Shown one piece after another: positions 7,704-15,937 of a DNA stretch of 64,000 bases. Within the stretch, counting starts at the first letter, position 1; each line of letters begins with the position of its first letter. A program made the position numbers and the translations under genes. This stretch comes from a virus. The stretch is from IMG/VR virus record IMGVR_UViG_3300031841_003798, positions 1 through 64,000 of that record; one strand, written 5' to 3'. The notes below the pieces were generated by a model that did not search any database, was not told where the DNA came from, and saw nothing but the letters and a program-made list of their open reading frames with translations.

Positions 7704-8949
7704 GAAGCTGAATGATATTATACGGCAATACGTTGCCGATTGGCCTTCTGAGAGTAATCGAAAGTTGGCCACGCTCATTCTAGAGCAAGAAGATACAGTA
7801 GAAGTAAAGCATCGTACTCTGAGGCGTAAGATCTCTGAGTACAAAGCAGCATCTACAAACCCACAGCATCGCATGCATCAGCAGGTTACGCGCACTCAGA
7901 ACGACGGTAAGACAGAACTATCTTATCGTGGCTCTCGTAGTATTACTACACTCGATGAAGCGATAGCGTTCTTTGAAGTCGATACCAATAAATGGGAAGT
8001 CCAGAGTTGGACTGCTAACAGTTGGGATACTGGGGTATCTACGAATTACCAAGTAAAGCTCAAACTAGTACCACGGCTGAATGTATCTGGATACTCTATC
8101 GAAGAGTTGATGGATTCATATCAAGACGTGGTACAGGAGTTTAAACCACGGGTAGTTCAGGGCTCCGGTACTGGCGTACTTGTGATTGCTGACATGCATG
8201 TAGGCGCTAAGGTGAAGGACCTTCAGTTAACTGATGATTTTAGCTATGATGTAATTGTCAGTCGATTGGATCAAGCTGCTCGTCAGATTAACCACCGCAA
8301 GTACGAAACCGTAGAGCTTGTCTTGTTAGGCGACTTTATTGAATCTTTTACTGGGCTCAATCATCCTAACACTTGGCAAGAGTTAGAATACGGTGGCTAC
8401 GGATCAAACGTAGTGATCATGGCCTATAAGATCTTACGCGACTTTCTAGATAAGATCCATAACCTGGGAGCCATCACCGTAATCAGCGGTAACCATGACC
8501 GTACCAGCATCAAGACTGACCTTGATCCTCGGGGCGGAGTTGCTCAGCTTTTAGCTTTCATGTTACAACAGAGTAATGATTCTTTGTCTGTAACATGGGA
8601 TCCCATGTTGGTATCCAAAGAGATCGACGGTATACAGTATATCATGACGCATAACCATTTAGGTGTAGCTAAGAATGATATGGCTAAAGTGTTTTGGGAG
8701 TATGGAGCACAAGGTGTATACAATATTTTATTAGGAGGCCATTGGCATAGCCGTCGAGGGAAGAAGCAGTATAGGCAGGTAGACCAAGTGTATTGGGATC
8801 AAGCAAACTATCGAGCACTAAGCGTAGCACCCTTGTTTACAGGAAACTTCTACAGCGAATCAAGTGGCTGGACTAGCTCTAGCGGAATTACAATCATCGA
8901 AAACAACGGGGCTGGAAAGCCGAACGTTTACGACATAACTCTTATGTAA
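7702..8949 (+). CDS. Calcineurin-like metallophosphoesterase
   Basis: A 415-residue protein. The C-terminal two thirds carry the metallophosphoesterase signature in order: D-x-H at 164-166 (DMHVG), GDFIE at 210-214 where GDxxD/N is usual, GNHD at 263-266, then THNH and GGHWHS further on. These residues hold two metal ions for phosphoester hydrolysis of nucleic acid or nucleotide substrates (family knowledge; substrate not known). Residues 1-50 look like a helix-turn-helix (TLRRKISEYK). Residues 83-125, with KWEVQSWTANSWD, resemble a linker module I remember in phage proteins of this class. It is unusual to find it among tail genes, and its start codon lies in a hairpin. A DNA-processing role during infection or packaging is an inference. 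Confidence 0.85.
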   Translation: MKLNDIIRQYVADWPSESNRKLATLILEQEDTVEVKHRTLRRKISEYKAASTNPQHRMHQQVTRTQNDGKTELSYRGSRSITTLDEAIAFFEVDTNKWEVQSWTANSWDTGVSTNYQVKLKLVPRLNVSGYSIEELMDSYQDVVQEFKPRVVQGSGTGVLVIADMHVGAKVKDLQLTDDFSYDVIVSRLDQAARQINHRKYETVELVLLGDFIESFTGLNHPNTWQELEYGGYGSNVVIMAYKILRDFLDKIHNLGAITVISGNHDRTSIKTDLDPRGGVAQLLAFMLQQSNDSLSVTWDPMLVSKEIDGIQYIMTHNHLGVAKNDMAKVFWEYGAQGVYNILLGGHWHSRRGKKQYRQVDQVYWDQANYRALSVAPLFTGNFYSESSGWTSSSGITIIENNGAGKPNVYDITLM

Positions 8950-9290
8950 TGGCAGCTGGCACTTACAATATTACTGCAGAGAAGAATCAAGACTTAGTAG
9001 TCAATATCACCTATAAGGATGATGCTGATGCTACAATCGATTTATCTGGCAGCACAATCAACTTGACCATCAAGGATAATGCTGCAGATGTTACTGCATC
9101 TCTCACTAAGGACCTAACTGCAGAGGTAGGTAACGACTTAGCTAATGGCTTGTTTGTCATTAAACTCACGACTGCAGAGATTAATGCATTTACCTTCCCT
9201 CAAGGTATCTACTATATTGATCTTACCGGAAATCCTGAACTTCGACTGTTAGAAGGGAAGATTCAGATTAACGATAACAGTGCGTACTGA
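8949..9290 (+). CDS. Ig-like baseplate/BppU-type domain protein
   Basis: A 113-residue single-domain protein. It opens with a G-x-Y-x-I strand and continues KNQDLVVNITYKD, IDLSGSTINLTIKD, FTFPQGIYYIDL and LLEGKIQI. This is the layout of the small Ig-like domain found at the N-terminus of BppU-type baseplate proteins and in many phage tail operons. Its likely role is to dock receptor-binding fibres onto the tail. It sits in tight overlap between the phosphoesterase and the first coiled-coil fibre gene. No signal peptide. Confidence 0.65.
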   Translation: MAAGTYNITAEKNQDLVVNITYKDDADATIDLSGSTINLTIKDNAADVTASLTKDLTAEVGNDLANGLFVIKLTTAEINAFTFPQGIYYIDLTGNPELRLLEGKIQINDNSAY

Positions 9291-10636
9291 TGGCTTCGCT
9301 GACGATCACTCAAACATCGCCAGTAGTCAATACGGTAGCTGTTACGCAAACAGTTAGTCCAGTTACATTAGAGATTACTGAGCAGGTTACACAACATACG
9401 GTAGTGGTGTCCCCTCAAAACATCACAAACTATTACGGGGGAGGCGGTGAAGTGTTGGCTGCGCTAACAGGTGTAGCCCCGGGAAGCACAGATTTAGGAA
9501 CATTTACAGAAGATATTATTGCAGACAATGAAACCATTAAAGGTGCGCTGCAAGATTTAGAAGATGGAGTAGTAAACAACGAAGCCGCAATTGGAACAAA
9601 TGCTTCAGATATTAGTACTAACGCTACTGGTATTAGTGACAACGCTAATGATATTACGGGCTTAACTACTACAGTTAATAGTAACACCAGTTCTATTAAC
9701 ACTAATACTAGTGACATTACTTCACTTCAAACAACTGTAAGCGGTTTAACAACCGGTGCGTTAACACAGGCGTTAGATCCTACAGAGTTAAGCCTGTTTT
9801 TTACAGACCCAGGTACGTATGCACAAGGTACCTCGGTAGAGACTGTATTACGAGATATTCTCATCCACTACCAGACACCAGTGTTGAATAATGTAAATGG
9901 AACAGGTCTGCCTAACACTAATATCGAACACGGGTCTACAGATACTTTAACAGACATTACGTGGACTATTACTAATCCTCAAAATGTTGATGCCGCTGTT
10001 ACTGGTACGCTTACCTACTTTGACCCTGTAGGTACAGACGATCAAACATGGACAGGTGTAGCACACACCGCATCTCCTTATAACATTACTAACAAGAGTG
10101 TTACGTACAATGTAGCAGCATCGAATGCTGGCCAAACGGGAACAAATAAGAATCAACAGAATACATACTACTTGCGACTTAGTGGATTTCAAGACACAAA
10201 CGGAGCATCAATATCGGCTGATACAGACTACTACACGGTATTGTTTAAAACATTTATACTCACTAGTGCAACACAGATTAATGCAGGTGCTGTAAACAAC
10301 ACTACTGGTAACCAGTTAATTACCGATTGTTTAGCTGGCACAAATAATGCTACAGTAGAGCGTAATCTGCTTCACGCTACAAGTCTTTTACAAACTACAC
10401 TGACGTATCCAAATACAACTAACTACTGGTATGCATGTATGCCTCAGTGTCATTGGGATGATGTAACCACAGTTACAACTAACCAAGGTTTTGACGGGTT
10501 TGATATTACCACCACAGTAGTAAACTGCGGATCGTTTGTGTATACAAATAATCAAAGCGCATCAGTGACAATGCAATTACTGCGTGGTCAAAGCATTGGT
10601 CAAATCGATTCTGGCAACTATATCAAATTCGCATGA
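9290..10636 (+). CDS. Tail fibre protein with repetitive coiled-coil stalk
   Basis: A 448-residue protein. The N-terminus has repeated ITQTSPVV-type short strands, followed by a poly-Gly hinge (YYGGGG, around 50-55). Residues about 85-155 are a run of short repeats of the type T-x-x-I-x-x-N-x-x-x-I, typical of a trimeric coiled coil or beta-helical fibre shaft. The distal 270 residues are Thr/Asn-rich and beta-like and probably form the tip. There is no signal peptide. It overlaps the next fibre gene by 4 bases, and that gene has the same shaft repeats, so the two may form one extended fibre or alternate fibres. Confidence 0.7.
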   Translation: MASLTITQTSPVVNTVAVTQTVSPVTLEITEQVTQHTVVVSPQNITNYYGGGGEVLAALTGVAPGSTDLGTFTEDIIADNETIKGALQDLEDGVVNNEAAIGTNASDISTNATGISDNANDITGLTTTVNSNTSSINTNTSDITSLQTTVSGLTTGALTQALDPTELSLFFTDPGTYAQGTSVETVLRDILIHYQTPVLNNVNGTGLPNTNIEHGSTDTLTDITWTITNPQNVDAAVTGTLTYFDPVGTDDQTWTGVAHTASPYNITNKSVTYNVAASNAGQTGTNKNQQNTYYLRLSGFQDTNGASISADTDYYTVLFKTFILTSATQINAGAVNNTTGNQLITDCLAGTNNATVERNLLHATSLLQTTLTYPNTTNYWYACMPQCHWDDVTTVTTNQGFDGFDITTTVVNCGSFVYTNNQSASVTMQLLRGQSIGQIDSGNYIKFA

Positions 10637-13017
10637 GCAATAGTAACCACGTATTTGTTGGACTTCCTGCGCTAATTAAAAACTCTGCGCCAGGCGATCC
10701 TATTGTATCTGTCGGAGACAACCATGTAAGCGGTATTGGATTCTTTGATGCTATTACAGGCGGCACCGTAAACCGCGATGACCTAGGTATCAACTTTCGT
10801 AATACAAACTTTTTAGCTGCAGTAGGAACACAGATCTATTTCTATACTGCAGCTGGTGTAACAAATCCCGATTGGACTAATGTTGCTAATTGGACTGAGC
10901 TAACTAATGCAGATCTAACTCAAGTTATCGCAGATTTAGCTGCAGAAACATCCGCTCGTATTACAGCAGACAACGCTTTAACCTCAGGTGTCAATGCAAA
11001 TACGACGGCGATTGGTGTTAACTCTACTGCTATCGGTGTTAATACTGCTGGTATTTCGACTAATGCTACCGCTATTAGTGGTAATACGACTGATATTGCA
11101 TCTAACTTAAGTGCTATTCAAAGCAATGACTCAGATATTAGTGCGTTGCAAGGGTCAGTATCAAACAATACTACTGCCATTGGTAATAACACTACAGCCA
11201 TTGCTTTAAATACAGCCAAGGTTAGCGCAGATGGTAGCATCGATACGCACAGCGATGTAGACACATCTACCACTGCACCCGAGATTGGTCAAGTGTTATT
11301 TTGGAATGGGACTAATTGGATCCCTGAGTATCCAGAAGTTACAGTTGAGGCTAAGAATGCCACGGGTACAAACTTTACAAAAGGGCAGCCAGTTTATGTA
11401 AGTGGTACTGCTGCTAGCGGTAAACCCGAGATCGAGCTAGCAGATAACGATGGTACTAATACCTATCCTGCTATTGGTCTTCTTTACGATGATATTGATG
11501 CAGGAGCTGAAGGCCTTGTGGTCATCTCAGGTTCAATCTTTGGGTTAGACACAAGTAGTTACACTGCAGGAGACGCCCTTTATATCGACTCTACGCCAGG
11601 CGTTTTAACTACTACCAAACCTACAGGCACGAGTCAAATTCAAAAAGTTGCAATCGTTAAACGATCTAACGTATCTGCAGGCTCTCTTATTGTTATGGGT
11701 GCCGGACGTGTTAACGATCTACCTAATCTACCTACAGGTGAATATTGGAGGGGAGATTCTAGCGGTGTACCGCAACCACGAAGCTTTGATGCCGATGTAA
11801 CCAATAGCAGTCAAGTAACATTAAATACATCTGCTATTGCCGCAAATGCTAGTGATATTAGCACCTTACAAACAAACACTACAGGAAACCTTACAGACAG
11901 TGTAACCGTACACAACGATGTAACTAATGCTGGTTCAGGACAGATTATTACTGGTGCAGAGCGCACGAAATTATTGGGTATTGATACTGGGGCAGAAGTT
12001 AATGTACAATCGGATTGGAATGAAGCTAATACTGCATCAGATGCTTTCATTCAAAATAAACCTACTTTAGGTACTGCTGCTGCCGCTGATGTAAGTGACT
12101 TTATTGAAGATGACTCAACTATTGCTGCTCAACCTGTTCGACAGTACTATGCAAGTACCGCAGCATTTCCAAGTGCAAGTACATGGCATGGCGCTATTGC
12201 ACACAGCCATGCAGATGGTGCTATGTATTTTGCGCACGGAGGAGCATGGGTAAAGCTTGGTAATGACTCTGATATTTTTGATGGTGACTACAACAGCTTA
12301 ACCAATAAACCGGTTATTCCTGTAGTTGGTATTGATGCTCAAGCGCATGATGCTAACCTAACTACGTTTGTAGGGACCTTTACCTTACCTACCGTTGACG
12401 GTAGTAATGGCCATGTTTTAACCACAAATGGTAGCGGTACGCTAAGTTTTGCTGCAGCTGGCGGCTCAGGATCAAGTACACTTTTAGGATTAACAGATAC
12501 GCCTGCAACGTTTGGTAGTACTGGTCAGGTCTTAGCTGTTAATGCTGCAGGTAATGCTGTAGAGTTTGTTAATCAATCGGGCGGATCTGGAGCACAACGT
12601 ACTCTTACTGTACCTACAGGTAATGGTTACTCTGGGGATGTAGTTACGTTCGGCTCAGCACCAAGTGGTGGATTTACAGTAGGTGAATTGTACTACTTTG
12701 CCACTACAGGTGCATGGGAAGAAGCATATGGTACCTCTACTAATACAGCTACTGGAATGTTAGGTATTTGCGTAAACGCTTCTACTCCCGAAATTCTAAT
12801 TCGAGGAATTATTAAAAATAGCAGCTACGCTAATTTGTTCTCGCTGGGCCGTAGACTTTATGTGTCTACGTTACAAGGTGGTTCAGGTCGTTTTATGGAT
12901 ACTATTCCAAGTTCTCCCCCGACGGGTGCGGTTATTCGTGCAGCTGGTTATGTAACAGATGATGTTAATGGTGTCCTTATGTTTGATCCGTCTCAGGACT
13001 ACATTACTGTTACCTAA
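10633..13017 (+). CDS. Long tail fibre protein with shaft repeats
   Basis: A 794-residue protein. Residues about 20-95 contain the GIGFFD adaptor module shared with the gene at 4116 (NHVSGIGFFDAI ... IYFYTAAGV ... WTNVANWTEL). Residues about 115-195 are repeats such as NTTAIGVNSTAIGVNTAGIS, a coiled-coil or beta-spiral shaft, with a second short block near 395-415. Between them is a domain with AGDALYIDSTPGVLTT, a pattern common in phage fibre knobs. The C-terminal 150 residues are Gly/Ser-rich and beta-like and may contact the receptor. No catalytic residues or autoprotease motif are evident. It is flanked by overlapping fibre genes. Confidence 0.7.
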   Translation: MSNSNHVFVGLPALIKNSAPGDPIVSVGDNHVSGIGFFDAITGGTVNRDDLGINFRNTNFLAAVGTQIYFYTAAGVTNPDWTNVANWTELTNADLTQVIADLAAETSARITADNALTSGVNANTTAIGVNSTAIGVNTAGISTNATAISGNTTDIASNLSAIQSNDSDISALQGSVSNNTTAIGNNTTAIALNTAKVSADGSIDTHSDVDTSTTAPEIGQVLFWNGTNWIPEYPEVTVEAKNATGTNFTKGQPVYVSGTAASGKPEIELADNDGTNTYPAIGLLYDDIDAGAEGLVVISGSIFGLDTSSYTAGDALYIDSTPGVLTTTKPTGTSQIQKVAIVKRSNVSAGSLIVMGAGRVNDLPNLPTGEYWRGDSSGVPQPRSFDADVTNSSQVTLNTSAIAANASDISTLQTNTTGNLTDSVTVHNDVTNAGSGQIITGAERTKLLGIDTGAEVNVQSDWNEANTASDAFIQNKPTLGTAAAADVSDFIEDDSTIAAQPVRQYYASTAAFPSASTWHGAIAHSHADGAMYFAHGGAWVKLGNDSDIFDGDYNSLTNKPVIPVVGIDAQAHDANLTTFVGTFTLPTVDGSNGHVLTTNGSGTLSFAAAGGSGSSTLLGLTDTPATFGSTGQVLAVNAAGNAVEFVNQSGGSGAQRTLTVPTGNGYSGDVVTFGSAPSGGFTVGELYYFATTGAWEEAYGTSTNTATGMLGICVNASTPEILIRGIIKNSSYANLFSLGRRLYVSTLQGGSGRFMDTIPSSPPTGAVIRAAGYVTDDVNGVLMFDPSQDYITVT

Positions 13018-14297
13018 TGAGTACAGCTACAGTAAATAGTATCGCTATGGCAGATATTGCAACAATTAATGATATTACTGTGCCATCTGGTACAAGTGGT
13101 GGATACCAACCATCTTCTACAGGTCTTCTTGTGTGGGGCTATGATGCGGCTCCTAGTGAGCCACTGGCTGCTGATTTATTTCCAGCTGCAGAAACTCCAT
13201 TTAGTTATCAAGTCTGGACAGGCAGTAGCTACCCAGTAAAAAAAATGGATTTTACTAGATATGGGGCCTACATTTTGGATACAAACGGAGACCTTTACAC
13301 TTGCGCTGTAGGTGCTAGTTACAACTTTATAGGTAGAAACTCTAGCACTGGAACGTCTACAAGTTTTCAGTTGGCTAGAACTGGAGTAGATGATATGTCT
13401 GCAACCATTCAAGGTTGTATAACCATTGAGTCTGGAAGTATGTACTACACTGGAGGCAACCTCACGTACTATTTAGGCGTAGGAACGAGCTATCAAACTT
13501 GGACTCAGTTTGGAACAGATACTGATTGGATATCAATTACTACGTCCTCGTCATACCCTTACGGAATTGCAGCGGTAAAAGGACCTACATCAACAACGGG
13601 TAAGCTTTATGTAAGTGGGTACCACAATAACGGTAGGCTGGGCAACGGCCTTACGAGTGGAACTACTCAGACCCCCACTTTAAGTAAGACCAACTCAACT
13701 ACAAACTTTGAAGAGTACGTAGCCCATGTTTCTTTTGGACAGTACAACATTGGGGTTGTCACTCAGAGCGGAGAGTTTTATGCGTGTGGATGGGGCAACT
13801 ATGGAAATGCAGGAACTGGCACTTCATCTAATCAGGTGTACATGGCCCAAATAGGAACAGACACCAATTGGGAAAAAAGCTTTATGGGTTCTCTTGGTGG
13901 TCTTGCTATTAAAGGAGGTCAGCTATACGGATCTTCCTCTAGCTCCGTGTATCAATATGCATTCACTGGAATGACTACAAATAGAACCTACCAACTTGCC
14001 AACTCTGATACTGACTGGGAAGAGATTGAAGGGTTTAGGTTCCAGTCTAGTTATGACAGCGACTTTAGGGGATGCTTATTTAAAAAGAATGGAGAGTGGG
14101 GAATCCGTGCTGGAAACGACGGGTGGAATGACACCAAAGCAGCCACTGCTACAAGCTCTTCCTTTACATCATTTAAAGATGCAGCCAACATAACAAATGC
14201 GGTTGGATCAACAAACACGATAGACTACGCATCTGTAATCTACAACCAGATGAGCCCAAATAGTCAAAAAGTAGGAATTGTACTTTACGTAAGATAA
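13017..14297 (+). CDS. RCC1/BLIP-II-like beta-propeller receptor-binding protein
   Basis: A 426-residue protein. After a roughly 35-residue N-terminal leader it has about six imperfect repeats of RCC1 type: LLVWGYD, DLYTCAVG, MYYTGGNLTYYLGVG, KLYVSGYHNNGRLGNG, FYACGWGNYGNAGTG and QLYGSS. Several are followed by segments such as FGTDTDW or IGTDTNW before the next blade. This is the pattern of a seven- or six-bladed propeller with G-x-LGxG turns. In Bacteroidetes phages, propellers at the end of fibre operons are plausible host-recognition heads (inference). No signal peptide. Its codon use is more AT-rich and less regular than in neighbouring genes, which fits a recently exchanged host-range gene. 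Confidence 0.7.
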   Translation: MSTATVNSIAMADIATINDITVPSGTSGGYQPSSTGLLVWGYDAAPSEPLAADLFPAAETPFSYQVWTGSSYPVKKMDFTRYGAYILDTNGDLYTCAVGASYNFIGRNSSTGTSTSFQLARTGVDDMSATIQGCITIESGSMYYTGGNLTYYLGVGTSYQTWTQFGTDTDWISITTSSSYPYGIAAVKGPTSTTGKLYVSGYHNNGRLGNGLTSGTTQTPTLSKTNSTTNFEEYVAHVSFGQYNIGVVTQSGEFYACGWGNYGNAGTGTSSNQVYMAQIGTDTNWEKSFMGSLGGLAIKGGQLYGSSSSSVYQYAFTGMTTNRTYQLANSDTDWEEIEGFRFQSSYDSDFRGCLFKKNGEWGIRAGNDGWNDTKAATATSSSFTSFKDAANITNAVGSTNTIDYASVIYNQMSPNSQKVGIVLYVR

Positions 14298-14566
14298 TGG
14301 CAAGCTATACAATAACAATATTATCTGAAGAGCAGTTACAAGAGTACTGGACTGACCCTAGCGCTCCAAACTTTGCTTTTTCTTACAATGAGCAAACACT
14401 TGATGAGTGTGATCAAAATGAGGATGGTACCTGGACAGCAACGTATGAAACCATTGAGCTCACTGAGCCAAATACATTTACATACTTAGTAAATGGTGGA
14501 GAAGACGTGACGATCACACTCGTTCCTGGTGAATATGGTATTCGTCCTAATTCTAAAAAATTATGA
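14297..14566 (+). CDS. Small acidic protein, unknown (fibre-associated)
   Basis: An 89-residue, mildly acidic protein with strands TYTITILSEEQL-type at the start and a tyrosine- and threonine-rich middle. It begins right at the stop of the propeller gene. A short gene of this kind after a receptor-binding gene is often a fibre chaperone or a small tip protein, but nothing in the sequence proves it. No membrane segment or signal peptide. Confidence 0.4.
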   Translation: MASYTITILSEEQLQEYWTDPSAPNFAFSYNEQTLDECDQNEDGTWTATYETIELTEPNTFTYLVNGGEDVTITLVPGEYGIRPNSKKL

Positions 14567-14784
14567 ACGCTAAAGTTCATTATAGCTGGCTAGGAACTAA
14601 TAGCAAAAAGACTTACCTTGTGTTAAGTCTTTCTAACAAGGATACACCAAAGGAAGATAAGTCAGACGTGCTATTAGAAAAGTATTGCGCACGTATTGCT
14701 GGCTTTATTGCAGCACTGTATTTTACTAATAACGAAGCAGCTCACATTTTATTGACTGCCTTCGCTAAACTCTTTGCACCATGA
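14563..14784 (+). CDS. Small protein of unknown function (73 aa)
   Basis: A 73-residue protein with a polar first half (HYSWLGTNSKKTYLVLSLSN) and a more hydrophobic C-terminal helix (IAGFIAALYFTNNEAAHILL). It could lie along a membrane, which would fit the lysis-type cassette that follows. It overlaps its neighbours by 4 bases on both sides (ATGA), so it is translated in one coupled chain. I do not recognise a family. Confidence 0.45.
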   Translation: MNAKVHYSWLGTNSKKTYLVLSLSNKDTPKEDKSDVLLEKYCARIAGFIAALYFTNNEAAHILLTAFAKLFAP

Positions 14785-14939
14785 AGATTCAAAATGGTTG
14801 GAAAAACCCGAACAAACAGGGTGATAAGTATCAATGTAAACTGCGTTTAGGCAAGGTTACAGTATACGATTTTTTCTATGACTTTGGAGATAAGAAGGGC
14901 GGATTGACCTTCATGAATTTTTCTGTCAAGTTAGGATGA
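14781..14939 (+). CDS. Small ORF (52 aa), unknown
   Basis: A 52-residue frame bounded by ATGA overlaps at both ends (start at 14781, stop at 14937-14939), strong evidence of real coupled translation. The protein is basic at the start (KIQNGWKNPNKQGDKYQCKL) and aromatic in the middle (VYDFFYDFGDKKGG). It is probably a single small beta domain. No family recognised. A short leader or accessory role in the lysis block is possible. Confidence 0.5.
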   Translation: MKIQNGWKNPNKQGDKYQCKLRLGKVTVYDFFYDFGDKKGGLTFMNFSVKLG

Positions 14940-15124
14940 TTAAACGCGTAGCCATAAACTTTTTTATGGGTTACGCTGTGTGCTCTGCAGCATTAAACTT
15001 AGTGCCTGTAAAAAAAGAAGTTGTTCCTGTAACTGTGTTTAACAGCGATGACGGACAGCTTACAACTCACTATCGGTACAAGGTACTTCACACTACACCT
15101 GAGTTATTTCAATTTGATGAATAA
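14936..15124 (+). CDS. Small membrane-anchored protein (62 aa)
   Basis: A 62-residue protein. Residues 1-24 form an uncleaved-signal-like segment (MIKRVAINFFMGYAVCSAAL) with two positive residues ahead of it, so an inner-membrane N-in topology with a short periplasmic tail is likely. The next gene, a lipoprotein, starts inside its end (8-base overlap in another frame). Such a pair resembles an inner-membrane plus outer-membrane spanin pair, but this tail of about 35 residues is shorter than usual for an i-spanin and has no clear coiled coil. Treat the spanin idea as speculative. Confidence 0.45.
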   Translation: MIKRVAINFFMGYAVCSAALNLVPVKKEVVPVTVFNSDDGQLTTHYRYKVLHTTPELFQFDE

Positions 15125-15452
15125 GGTTAAATACCTCTTTCCGTTACTACTGTTGTTTGCTACCGGATGCGGCGTAGGACATGGTATTGGGTCTAGTTCT
15201 TCTGAGCCTATTAACTGGGACGAGTATGACTTGTTTACTACGGTGCCTAGTGATTTATCTACACCACAACAGGTTACATGGAATACTGGTGTAATTGAGG
15301 TAGACAGTAACTTTTATTCTCTGCAGCAATTCAACATGACCCTGCAAGAAAATCCTGTTGACCGTAATAGTATTAAACTAACTATCGACGTGGTTACGCC
15401 AGACGATACAAAACAGTCTATGACTATTTACACTGCAAAAAATAAGCAATGA
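15117..15452 (+). CDS. Phage lipoprotein (possible outer-membrane spanin)
   Basis: The frame is open further upstream, but the ATG at 15117 gives a perfect lipoprotein signal: MNKVKYLFPLLLLFATGC with the lipobox ending at Cys18. The mature protein is about 94 residues. It starts with Gly/Ser-rich sequence and then has a beta-like region, ending in YTAKNKQ. The residues after the Cys lack the acidic/lysine surface-export signal known in Bacteroidetes, so it would stay on the periplasmic side of the outer membrane (family knowledge). Immediately upstream of the holin and overlapping a membrane protein, it fits an o-spanin-like lysis factor. A superinfection-exclusion lipoprotein is the alternative. 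Confidence 0.6.
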   Translation: MNKVKYLFPLLLLFATGCGVGHGIGSSSSEPINWDEYDLFTTVPSDLSTPQQVTWNTGVIEVDSNFYSLQQFNMTLQENPVDRNSIKLTIDVVTPDDTKQSMTIYTAKNKQ

Positions 15453-15937
15453 CGTTTGAAGGAGATCCTAAAGAGTGGAGTGAACGCAAGTTAGTTAAAT
15501 GGTTCAAGGAGAACAAAGATCATTTAGGAGACTTTGCTGCTGCTGCATTATCTGCAATTCCTGGCGGAGGAGCTGTTGCTGAAGTTGCAGAAAACATTTT
15601 GGGAGCACGTGTGCTGTCAGCTCAAAAGCAATATGAGCTAGAAGCTATGTTGCTTATGTATAAGATGGACGTAGAAAAAAATACTACGTTACGTTGGCAA
15701 AGTGATAACACTACTACTGAACGTCTTACAAAGCTGGTTCGTCCTGTAAGCTTGTTAAGCTTGTTAGGCACTATTTTCCTATTTACGTTTTTAGATGGTT
15801 GGACCGCTTGGGGATTTGATGTTCCTGAGCCGTACGTAGACTTAATTCAGTCTCTCGCTATGCTTGCCTTCGGTGCATACTTTGGTGGGCGTACTGTAGA
15901 GAAGATTCAAGACATCCGATACAATGGCGACGCTTAA
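15449..15937 (+). CDS. 3TM holin-like protein
   Basis: A 162-residue protein. Residues 26-52 form an Ala/Gly-rich helix (LGDFAAAALSAIPGGGAVAE). The segment LRWQSDNTTTERLTKLVRPV at 81-100 matches the conserved R-W-x-SD ... RP signature of 3TM holins common in Bacteroidetes phages. Two membrane helices follow at about 98-118 and 130-147, with the FGAYFGGRTVEKI end typical of the family. Role: timed permeabilisation of the inner membrane, releasing or activating the muralytic enzyme. It starts with an ATGA overlap to the lipoprotein. No endolysin gene lies beside it, which is unusual. Confidence 0.8.
   Translation: MTFEGDPKEWSERKLVKWFKENKDHLGDFAAAALSAIPGGGAVAEVAENILGARVLSAQKQYELEAMLLMYKMDVEKNTTLRWQSDNTTTERLTKLVRPVSLLSLLGTIFLFTFLDGWTAWGFDVPEPYVDLIQSLAMLAFGAYFGGRTVEKIQDIRYNGDA

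Noticed and set aside
10985-11225. Regular short DNA repeats resembling an array
   Set aside because: Repeats are in frame, encode the fibre shaft, vary in sequence and have no spacer structure, so they are not a CRISPR array.
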